From Dasania phycosphaerae (lineage in GTDB: Bacteria > Pseudomonadota > Gammaproteobacteria > Pseudomonadales > Dasaniaceae), in NCBI RefSeq assembly GCF_026891035.1, contig NZ_JAPTGG010000001.1:62001-126000 (forward strand): a stretch of DNA of 64,000 bases, in the 5' to 3' direction. Position 1 is the stretch's first letter, and every line of letters starts with the position of its first letter. The notes under the pieces are model-generated. The model was given only the letters and a program-made list of their open reading frames with translations, was not told where the DNA came from and did no database searches. Below are positions 56,902 through 64,000 of this stretch, piece after piece. A program made the position numbers and the translations under genes.

Positions 56902-56930
56902 TCTTGCTCTATCCTAATTATTGTTTTTTG

Positions 56931-57815
56931 CTAACAGGATTGCTGCATAGCATTATATAAACGTATCGCATCCACAGTTTCGGCAACATCATGCACGCGC
57001 ACTATGGCCGCGCCATGCATTACCGACATTAGCGCCAAAGCTAAACTGCCAGCCAAACGCTCATTAACTTCACGCCCCAACACCTGACCGATCAGCGATT
57101 TACGCGACAGCCCCACCAAAATAGGAAACCCCAAATCCTGCAACTGTGGCAATTGTTTGAGCAGCTGTAAATTATGCTCAGCGGTTTTACCAAAACCAAA
57201 ACCCGGGTCTATGATGATGCGCCCTGGCTCCACCCCTGCGGCCATACAGCTTTCGGCTCTACCCGACAAATACTGCGCCACCTCGGTTACCACGCTCTGA
57301 TAATTGGGATTATTCTGCATCATAGCCGGGCTGCCCTGCATATGCATAAGGCATACGGGCAGGCCAGTTTGTACCGCGGCGGTAACCGCCCCGGGGCGCT
57401 CCAAGGCACGCACATCATTAAGCAGGCCCGCACCACAGTCAGCCGCGGCCAGCATTAGCTCGGGGCTACTGGTATCCACAGAAATCACTGCGTCAAAGCG
57501 CTGGCTAATCGCCTCTACTACCGGCAACACCCTGTCCATCTCTTCCGCTAGAGGCACAGGCGTGGCCCCCGGCCGAGTGGATTCACCACCCACATCAATA
57601 ATGCTGGCACCTTCGGCCAAGATGCGCTCTACGCGCTGTAAAACTTTTTGCTGGTTTAATTGGCCCGCGCTGCTAAGGCTACCGCCATCAGAGAAAGAAT
57701 CGGGTGTCACATTTAACACCGCCATCACTTGCGGCTGCGACAAGTCCAAAACACGACCGCCGCAATCCATTAAAGAATTGCGGCGGCGCTTAGTAGAGTG
57801 TGCTGCTGTAGACAT
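56931..57815 (-). CDS. folP: dihydropteroate synthase
   Basis: The TIM-barrel enzyme joins p-aminobenzoate to dihydropterin pyrophosphate in folate synthesis and is the sulfonamide target. Motifs MAVLNVTPDSFSDGG and IIDVGGESTRPGA are present. The ATG at 57815 gives 294 residues. A TTG four codons earlier would abut the ftsH stop, and no start has a good ribosome site, suggesting translational coupling to ftsH. Confidence 0.94.
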   Translation of the reverse strand: MSTAAHSTKRRRNSLMDCGGRVLDLSQPQVMAVLNVTPDSFSDGGSLSSAGQLNQQKVLQRVERILAEGASIIDVGGESTRPGATPVPLAEEMDRVLPVVEAISQRFDAVISVDTSSPELMLAAADCGAGLLNDVRALERPGAVTAAVQTGLPVCLMHMQGSPAMMQNNPNYQSVVTEVAQYLSGRAESCMAAGVEPGRIIIDPGFGFGKTAEHNLQLLKQLPQLQDLGFPILVGLSRKSLIGQVLGREVNERLAGSLALALMSVMHGAAIVRVHDVAETVDAIRLYNAMQQSC

Positions 57816-57827
57816 AGAGGGCGGCAA

Positions 57828-59783
57828 TTAGTGATCGCTAGCGGGGCCACCAACCGGCTTATCTGCCTGTTCGCCTTTGCCTTCATCTTCGCCTTGTGCG
57901 TCTTCAGCAACAGGCTGGTCTGCATCACCACCCGCATCACTGTCATTATTATCCCAATCCGAAGGTGGTCCGGGCTTGCGACCCTCCATGATGGCATCGA
58001 TTTGGCCTGCATCTATGGTTTCATAGTGCATTAGTGCCTCAGCCATCATATCCAACTTATCGCGGTTTTCGGCCAAGATCTGCTCGGCTTTGGCATAGCA
58101 CTCATCCACTATGCGGCGCACCTCGGCATCTATTTCATTGCGGGTATTACCTGACACATGAGAAGAAGGACCACCGGCTGATTTACCCAAGAACACTTCC
58201 TCTTGCGCATCCTCATACATTAGTGGGCCCAGCTTTTCCGACAGCCCCCATTTGGTCACCATATTGCGAGCAATGCTGGTAGCACGCTCTATATCGTTAG
58301 AGGCACCCGTGGTAACACCATCTTTACCTAAGGTCATTTCTTCGGCGATACGGCCACCAAACAAAGAGCAAATCTGACCAATAATATGGCGACGACTCAA
58401 GCTATAGCGATCTTCTTCCGGCAAGAACATAGTCACACCCAAGGCGCGGCCACGGGGGATAATAGAAACCTTGTAGACGGGGTCATGCTCAGGTACCAAG
58501 CGCCCAACAATGGCGTGCCCCGCTTCGTGATAGGCCGTATTGAGTTTTTCTTTTTCCGACATCACCATGGACTTGCGCTCAGCGCCCATCATGATTTTAT
58601 CTTTGGCCAGTTCAAACTGCTCCATACCCACTACTCGCACGCCAGTACGCGCAGCAAATAGCGCCGCCTCGTTAACCAAGTTAGCTAGGTCAGCACCGGA
58701 AAAGCCCGGCGTACCGCGCGCAATAACTGAAGCATCAACTTTGTCAGCTAAAGGCACTTTGCGCATATGCACTTTTAAAATTTGTTCGCGGCCGCGTATA
58801 TCGGGCAAGCCCACCACCACCTGGCGGTCAAAACGACCGGGGCGCAGTAAGGCAGGGTCTAATACATCGGGGCGGTTAGTCGCAGCAATAACAATAACGC
58901 CATCGTTAACATCAAAGCCGTCCATCTCTACCAATAATTGGTTAAGGGTTTGCTCACGTTCATCGTGACCGCCGCCCATGCCAGCACCACGGTGCCTACC
59001 TACGGCATCTATCTCATCGATAAAGATAATACAGGGCGCTTGTTTTTTGGCTTGCTCAAACATATCGCGCACCCGAGAGGCACCTACACCCACAAACATC
59101 TCTACGAAGTCAGAACCTGAGATGGTAAAGAAAGGCACTTTCGCCTCGCCCGCTATGGCCTTAGCCAATAGGGTTTTACCGGTACCAGGCTGACCTACCA
59201 TGAGTACGCCGCGAGGAATACGACCGCCCAGCTTTTGGAACTTACCGGGGTCGCTTAAAAAATCCACCAACTCTTTTACATCTTCTTTGGCTTCATCAAC
59301 ACCCGCCACATCGGCAAAGGTGGTTTTAATTTGGTCTTCACCCAGCAAACGCGCCTTGCTCTTACCAAAGGACATGGGGCCGCCTTTGCCACCGCCGCCA
59401 CCCTGCATTTGGCGCATAAAGAACATAAACACGGCGATAATGACTAGGATGGGGAAGCTAGCAACCAGCAGCTGAGTCCAGATGCTTTGCTGCTCAGGCT
59501 TGCGGCCTTCAATCTCTACGCGGTGATCTACTAAATCGTTAATCAGGCCCGGATCTTCAATCAGCGGCCTAACGCTCTCAAAACGGCTATCGTCATTGCG
59601 CTGGCCGCGTATGGTCTGGCCCTCTATCACTACGCGCCGCACTCTATCGTTTTGTACTTCTTGGATAAACTGCGAGTAATCCAGCACCTCTGCAGTGGGG
59701 CGTACGTTGAAGTTGTTAAACACTGACAACAAAACCGTAGCAATCACCAACCACAGCAATAAATTTTTTACCATATCGTTCAA
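57828..59783 (-). CDS. ftsH: ATP-dependent zinc metalloprotease FtsH
   Basis: The 651-residue membrane protease has two membrane helices (about 8-24 and 103-122) around a small periplasmic domain. The AAA module follows, with Walker A GQPGTGKT at 197-204, Walker B IIFIDEID and SRH, then the zinc protease domain with HEAGH near residue 420. The last 45 residues form an acidic, low-complexity tail. Confidence 0.97.
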   Translation of the reverse strand: MNDMVKNLLLWLVIATVLLSVFNNFNVRPTAEVLDYSQFIQEVQNDRVRRVVIEGQTIRGQRNDDSRFESVRPLIEDPGLINDLVDHRVEIEGRKPEQQSIWTQLLVASFPILVIIAVFMFFMRQMQGGGGGKGGPMSFGKSKARLLGEDQIKTTFADVAGVDEAKEDVKELVDFLSDPGKFQKLGGRIPRGVLMVGQPGTGKTLLAKAIAGEAKVPFFTISGSDFVEMFVGVGASRVRDMFEQAKKQAPCIIFIDEIDAVGRHRGAGMGGGHDEREQTLNQLLVEMDGFDVNDGVIVIAATNRPDVLDPALLRPGRFDRQVVVGLPDIRGREQILKVHMRKVPLADKVDASVIARGTPGFSGADLANLVNEAALFAARTGVRVVGMEQFELAKDKIMMGAERKSMVMSEKEKLNTAYHEAGHAIVGRLVPEHDPVYKVSIIPRGRALGVTMFLPEEDRYSLSRRHIIGQICSLFGGRIAEEMTLGKDGVTTGASNDIERATSIARNMVTKWGLSEKLGPLMYEDAQEEVFLGKSAGGPSSHVSGNTRNEIDAEVRRIVDECYAKAEQILAENRDKLDMMAEALMHYETIDAGQIDAIMEGRKPGPPSDWDNNDSDAGGDADQPVAEDAQGEDEGKGEQADKPVGGPASDH

Positions 59784-59951
59784 AAGTCTATCCTCTATAG
59801 AGCATCTAAGGCTTTATCACCCCGCACTCATTACATCAATTCTGCCACTTTACTACACATTGCCCTGTGGCTCCATTCGCTATTAGGGCTACAGTCTGCA
59901 CCAACATAGCGCATATCTAGGCGATTACCGCCGCCGTTAAGACCACAGCAA

Positions 59952-60575
59952 CTAGCCTTTAAATCCTCTAGCCAATAAATATACCTCACGGGAACGAGCG
60001 CGTGAGGCAGCTGGCTTGCGGGTAATAACGGTTTGGAAGCTGGCCTTGAGTTCGGCCATTAATGGCTCAAAGCCCTCACCCTGAAAAACCTTGGCTAAAA
60101 ACATCCCCTTGGGCTTGAGCACCTGCCTGGCCATATCTATGGCCAATTCCACTAAATACATAGAGCGCGGCTGATCTATATCGCTCATACCACTCATATT
60201 GGGGGCCATATCGGAAATTACAAGGTCTACCGGGGAATCATTGATTACCGCCATAATCTCATCGAAGACTGCCTCTTCGGTAAAATCACCCTGTATAAAG
60301 TCCACTCCAGCCAGGCCATCCATAGGCAATATGTCTGAGGCTATCACCCTACCATGGTGACCCACCAGATCAGCCGCCACCTGCGACCAGCCCCCTGGGG
60401 CCGAGCCTAAGTCCACCACCGTCATACCTGGCCGTATCAGCTTATCTTTTTGCTGTATCTCCAAAAGCTTATAACAAGCTCTAGAGCGATAGCCTTCGCG
60501 CTTGGCCCGCATCACATATTCGTCGTCAAAATGCTCTTTTAGCCAACCTTTACTCGTACTTGCTTTTTTTGCCAT
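59952..60575 (-). CDS. rlmE: 23S rRNA 2'-O-methyltransferase (U2552)
   Basis: The 207-residue SAM-dependent enzyme methylates U2552 of 23S rRNA. The SAM motif VVDLGSAPGGWSQVA and the catalytic K-D-K-E pattern (first K in the N-terminal region, D in VISDMAPNMSG, K in LAKVFQGEGF) are present. ATG at 60575 is preferred; a TTG three codons upstream is possible. It is divergent from yhbY, the common arrangement. Confidence 0.95.
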   Translation of the reverse strand: MAKKASTSKGWLKEHFDDEYVMRAKREGYRSRACYKLLEIQQKDKLIRPGMTVVDLGSAPGGWSQVAADLVGHHGRVIASDILPMDGLAGVDFIQGDFTEEAVFDEIMAVINDSPVDLVISDMAPNMSGMSDIDQPRSMYLVELAIDMARQVLKPKGMFLAKVFQGEGFEPLMAELKASFQTVITRKPAASRARSREVYLLARGFKG

Positions 60576-60736
60576 TACCGCCAATTACCTTGCTTATAGA
60601 GCCACACCAGCGCATCTATTTCTATCGCCAACCTGTGCTTTTCTATACAATAGCGCAGCAGATTTAGGCCATTTACTAAAGCCGCCTATTATCCCACAAA
60701 CCACAGCCCAACAGACAGCCTCAAAAGCCAGCCATT

Positions 60737-61045
60737 ATGCCATTAACACCTGATCAGAAAAAACAATACCGCGCCCTAGGCCACAACTTAAAGCCCGTCG
60801 TGATGATAGCCGACAAAGGGATTACCGCAGGGGTGGAAAAAGAATTAGAGCGCGCGCTCAACGACCACGAGCTTATAAAAATTAAACTCAATGTTAATGA
60901 CCCCGCCATACGCAAGCAGCTGGCACAGCAGCTGTGCGAGCAACACCGGGCCACCTTGGTGCAATCTATAGGTAAAATGGCGCTGATTTACCGCGCTGCT
61001 GCCAAACCCAACCCCAAGCTCTCTAACTTGCTGCGCCCACTTTAA
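60737..61045 (+). CDS. yhbY: ribosome assembly RNA-binding protein YhbY
   Basis: The 102-residue CRS1/YhbY-domain protein binds pre-50S particles. The GxxG-type loop region (ADKGITAGVEKELERAL) and the YRALGHNLKPVVMI start are canonical. It is divergent from rlmE across a 150-bp spacer. Confidence 0.93.
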   Translation: MPLTPDQKKQYRALGHNLKPVVMIADKGITAGVEKELERALNDHELIKIKLNVNDPAIRKQLAQQLCEQHRATLVQSIGKMALIYRAAAKPNPKLSNLLRPL

Positions 61046-61057
61046 GCGCAGCAACAC

Positions 61058-61477
61058 TTACTCGCTGGACTTATTAGGGCTGGGCTCAGCCACCAACCCC
61101 AGCGCTGAATCCACACACTCCCAAGCCTGCGCCTCGGGCAAGCTTTTAAAGACCTTTAGCCGCCAAGGGGTTTGCACGAAGCGCTGCTGATAAAGGGCAA
61201 TAGTCTTGGCCACAGAGTCACTGGCCGTCACTATGGCAATATGCGCATTGGGGTTGGTAGCAAAAGCCGCACTATCTATATGCACAAAGCTTTTTAAATC
61301 GTGCAGGCTTAAATTAAAACAGGTCACTGCCGTACAATCGTAAATACGCTTGCGCAAATCATCGTAGCGATAATCCCTAGCAACTTCATCGGCCATAGCC
61401 ATAAGCGTGTCGGCATTAATTACCCCCGCCAGCTTTACACTAAGCACATCTTTAGACCATGACAGCGCATATACCAT
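61058..61477 (-). CDS. STAS/SpoIIAA-like protein
   Basis: The ATG at 61477 gives 139 residues; a TTG start nine codons earlier is possible. The alternating strand-helix pattern (VLSVKLAGVINADTLMAMADEVARD, IYDCTAVT, IAIVTASDSVAKT) resembles SpoIIAA/STAS-like single-domain proteins. No kinase or anti-sigma partner gene is adjacent. I cannot assign a role. It converges with yhbY with 12 bp between the stops. Confidence 0.6.
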   Translation of the reverse strand: MVYALSWSKDVLSVKLAGVINADTLMAMADEVARDYRYDDLRKRIYDCTAVTCFNLSLHDLKSFVHIDSAAFATNPNAHIAIVTASDSVAKTIALYQQRFVQTPWRLKVFKSLPEAQAWECVDSALGLVAEPSPNKSSE

Positions 61478-61706
61478 AGCAACTACAACCTTAGTTATCC
61501 CCAAACATCAGGCAGCCTCAACAGACCACACAAGAAAAAACATAAGTGAAACATAGCAATATGTAGGATTTTTAAAACAATTATTAACGCCAACTATTAC
61601 CATTTTTGAGCCAGGCCTTTATTTTTATTATTGCTCACTTCGCCAGCAGCACTTGCAACTAGCGCGCTCATTAGCTTTTGTAATTGCCAGAACATTTTTT
61701 ATAGGC

Positions 61707-61733
61707 AAAAAAAAGAGGCTGACGCCTCTTTTT
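61707..61733 (-). terminator. intrinsic terminator of the carB-greA transcript
   Basis: AAAAGAGGC and GCCTCTTTT pair around TGAC with a T-run on the minus strand, 18 bp after the greA stop. Confidence 0.88.
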
Positions 61734-61750
61734 CAACTCGCAACAAACTG

Positions 61751-62227
61751 TTACAGGTGCTCGACCTTTTCGATTTCATACTCAACATCGCCACCGGGCG
61801 TGCGAATAATCACATCATCGCCTTCGGACTTGCCAATCAATCCCCTGGCTATAGGCGAGGTAATGGAGATCTTGCCCAACTTAACGTCGGCCTCATCCTC
61901 ACCCACGATTTGGTACTTTACCGGCTCGTCAGTTTCTATATTAATAATAGTAACGGTCACCCCAAATATAACTTTGCCCGAGTAGGGAATCGTGGTGACG
62001 TCTATCACTCGCGACTCACCCAGCTTGCCCTCTATTTCCTGTATACGCCCTTCACAAAAACCCTGTTGCTCACGCGCGGCGTGATACTCAGCATTTTCTT
62101 TTAGGTCGCCATGTTCGCGGGCCTCAGCGATAGCCTGGATAATACGCGGTCTATCTTCGGTTTTTAGGCGATTTAATTCTTCTCTCAGGGCCTTTTCACC
62201 AGCCACTGTCATCGGTGTTAAACTCAT
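61751..62227 (-). CDS. greA: transcription elongation factor GreA
   Basis: The 158-residue factor rescues backtracked RNA polymerase by stimulating transcript cleavage. The N-terminal coiled coil (ALREELNRLKTEDRPRI...AREHGDLKENAEYHAAREQQ) has the acidic tip residues needed for cleavage. The C-terminal FKBP-like domain ends in ISITSPIARGLIGK. It lies 18 bp downstream of carB. Confidence 0.97.
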   Translation of the reverse strand: MSLTPMTVAGEKALREELNRLKTEDRPRIIQAIAEAREHGDLKENAEYHAAREQQGFCEGRIQEIEGKLGESRVIDVTTIPYSGKVIFGVTVTIINIETDEPVKYQIVGEDEADVKLGKISITSPIARGLIGKSEGDDVIIRTPGGDVEYEIEKVEHL

Positions 62228-62245
62228 ATTTTTAAACCAAACCTT

Positions 62246-64000
62246 TTATATCAAACCCTGATGTACGTCTTGTAAGCGGCGAACTTTTATTTCATCGCCC
62301 GCTTTAAACGATTCACAGATAGCCTCGCCACCTGCCAAGGTTGTGGTGTAATACACTTTATATTGCAATGCCGTACGACGGATTGAAGCAGAGTCGGCAA
62401 TAGCCTGTCTACCCTCGGTAGTATTAACAATGAGGTCTATATCACCGTTTTTCAACATATCAACCGCATGAGGCCTGCCTTCGTTAACCTTGTTAACGAC
62501 TTCGGTGGTGATGCCCGCTTCTTTAATCACTTTTGCCGTACCTCTGGTTGCCACCAGCGTAAAGCCAGCATCCACCAGGGATTTTGCCACCCCTACTATG
62601 CCCGCCTTATCAGCTTCGCGCACACTTAGGAAAGCCTTGCCGGAGGTAGGAATTACGCTACCGCCGCCCAATACCGCTTTGCGGAAGGCTTCGGGGAAGC
62701 TCTCACCTAGGCCCATCACCTCACCGGTGGATTTCATTTCTGGGCCTAAGATGGGGTCCACACCTTGGAACTTATTAAAGGGGAACACCGCTTCTTTAAC
62801 ACTAAAGAACTTGGGAATAATCTCTTCCGTAAAGCCCTGCTCTGCCAAGCTGGTGCCCGCCATACAACGCGCAGCTATCTTAGCCAAAGAAGTGCCTATG
62901 CATTTAGAAACAAAGGGGACGGTACGCGAGGCACGGGGGTTAACCTCAATCACGTAAATCTCGCCGTCCTGCTCAGCCAGCTGCACATTCATCAAGCCGC
63001 ATACACCCAACTCTATAGCCATGGCTTTTACCATGTCGCGCATTTTGTCTTGGCTTGCTTTGCTTAGCGAGTAAGGCGGCAACGAGCACGCAGAGTCACC
63101 CGAGTGCACACCGGCCTGCTCTATATGCTGCATAATCGCGCCTATAACCACCTCTTTGCCATCGCTAACGGCATCCACATCCATCTCTACAGCGGCATTA
63201 AGGAAGTGATCCAACAATACTGGTGACTCGTTAGATACCTGCACGGCGTCAGTCATATAACGCAGCAATTCGTCTTCGTTATAAACGATTTCCATAGCGC
63301 GGCCACCCAATACATAAGAGGGGCGCACCACTAATGGGTAACCGATATTAGCCGCAGCCTCTACCGCTGCCTCAGTAGAGCGCACAGTAGTATTAGGCGG
63401 CTGTTTTAGGCCCAGCTTTTGTATCATGTGCTGGAAGCGCTCGCGGTCTTCGGCGCGGTCTATAGCATCAGGCGTGGTACCGATAATGGGTACACCCGCT
63501 GCCTCTAGGTCACGGGCTAGCTTCAAGGGGGTCTGGCCACCAAACTGTACAATCACACCTTTGGGCTTTTCTTTTTCGACGATTTCTAATACGTCTTCCA
63601 AGGTTACCGGCTCAAAGTACAGGCGATCAGAGGTGTCGTAATCCGTAGAAACGGTTTCGGGGTTACAGTTCACCATAATGGTTTCGTAACCGTCTTCGCG
63701 CATGGCCAAAGCCGCATGCACACAGCAGTAATCAAACTCTATACCCTGGCCTATACGGTTAGGGCCGCCACCTAATACTAGGATTTTATCTCTATCGCTA
63801 ACATCGGCCTCGCACTCTTCCTCGTAGGTGGAGTACATATAGGCCGTGCTGGTAGAAAACTCCGCGGCACAGGTATCAACACGCTTATACACGGGGTTAA
63901 CTTTTAAGGCTTTACGATGCGCCCTAACCGCTGACTCCTCTTCGTTTAGCAATACTGATAAGCGCTTATCCGAAAAGCCTTTACGCTTTAAGCGGAACAT
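62246..64000 (-). CDS. carB: carbamoyl-phosphate synthase large subunit (5' part missing at window edge)
   Basis: The window contains the C-terminal 584 residues or so of a protein usually about 1070 long; the N-terminal carboxyphosphate half lies beyond the right edge. Visible parts are the junction region (GGGPNRIGQGIEFDYCCVHA), the second ATP-grasp domain (LVVRPSYVLGGRAMEIVY, IEVNPRASRTVPFVSK) and the MGS-like regulatory domain (NTTEGRQAIADS). It makes carbamoyl phosphate for arginine and pyrimidine synthesis. The true start codon is not in this window. Confidence 0.97.
   Translation of the reverse strand: MFRLKRKGFSDKRLSVLLNEEESAVRAHRKALKVNPVYKRVDTCAAEFSTSTAYMYSTYEEECEADVSDRDKILVLGGGPNRIGQGIEFDYCCVHAALAMREDGYETIMVNCNPETVSTDYDTSDRLYFEPVTLEDVLEIVEKEKPKGVIVQFGGQTPLKLARDLEAAGVPIIGTTPDAIDRAEDRERFQHMIQKLGLKQPPNTTVRSTEAAVEAAANIGYPLVVRPSYVLGGRAMEIVYNEDELLRYMTDAVQVSNESPVLLDHFLNAAVEMDVDAVSDGKEVVIGAIMQHIEQAGVHSGDSACSLPPYSLSKASQDKMRDMVKAMAIELGVCGLMNVQLAEQDGEIYVIEVNPRASRTVPFVSKCIGTSLAKIAARCMAGTSLAEQGFTEEIIPKFFSVKEAVFPFNKFQGVDPILGPEMKSTGEVMGLGESFPEAFRKAVLGGGSVIPTSGKAFLSVREADKAGIVGVAKSLVDAGFTLVATRGTAKVIKEAGITTEVVNKVNEGRPHAVDMLKNGDIDLIVNTTEGRQAIADSASIRRTALQYKVYYTTTLAGGEAICESFKAGDEIKVRRLQDVHQGLI

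Overview
This window comes from a gammaproteobacterial chromosome. The order lipA-lipB-ybeD-dac-rlpA-mltB-rodA-mrdA-rlmH-rsfS-nadD-proA and the order carB-greA-yhbY/rlmE-ftsH-folP-glmM-tpiA-secG-tRNA-Leu-tRNA-fMet-rimP-nusA-infB-rbfA-truB-rpsO-pnp are the arrangements known from Pseudomonas and its relatives. The moderate GC content and accessory gene mix (CHASE2 kinase, Rieske oxygenase, bifunctional ATP sulfurylase/APS kinase, RND exporter) would fit a marine member of the Cellvibrionales/Spongiibacteraceae type. The genus is an inference and is not proven by the sequence.

Layout. 1-6.3 kb holds a leftward pair (DUF3754 membrane protein plus a small unknown protein) divergent from a three-gene signalling operon: OmpR-type regulator, secreted LysM/FecR protein and CHASE2 histidine kinase. 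The divergent spacer carries direct repeats of TGTAAAA with a 10-bp period, and a third copy lies at the left window edge. 6.4-18.3 kb is accessory metabolism and sensing: Rieske oxygenase, MATE exporter, two small unknown proteins, ATP sulfurylase/APS kinase, a lipoprotein amidohydrolase, a hybrid histidine kinase, a DUF2058 protein and acetolactate synthase. A 537-bp spacer (18.3-18.8 kb) contains a small element bounded by inverted repeats, followed by a PuuC-like aldehyde dehydrogenase.

20.4-32.5 kb is a long leftward housekeeping block: lipoate attachment, cell-wall elongation (PBP2, RodA, PBP5-type carboxypeptidase, RlpA, MltB), ribosome maturation (RlmH, RsfS), NAD synthesis and proline synthesis. 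32.8-35.9 kb is a tight rightward operon of an MscS-type channel, a soluble MgtE-like protein and a full MgtE magnesium transporter. 35.9-37.4 kb is an accessory insertion. Two arms of about 300 bp in inverted orientation flank one gene that is broken by a single extra T in a poly-T run. 37.5-44.7 kb carries an RND/MMPL exporter, mpl, a PilZ protein, pyrophosphatase and four small genes.

44.8-64 kb is the large leftward translation, transcription and cell-envelope block, ending in carB, which runs off the right edge. The tRNA-fMet gene upstream of rimP matches the metY-rimP-nusA-infB arrangement of Escherichia coli. A strong hairpin terminator sits between infB and rbfA, inside what is normally one operon.

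No CRISPR array, rRNA gene, prophage, transposase or plasmid function is visible. The most unusual structures are the inverted-repeat element with its frameshifted cargo, the TGTAAAA repeat cluster beside the CHASE2 signalling operon, the soluble MgtE paralogue, and the structured element at 18.4-18.6 kb.
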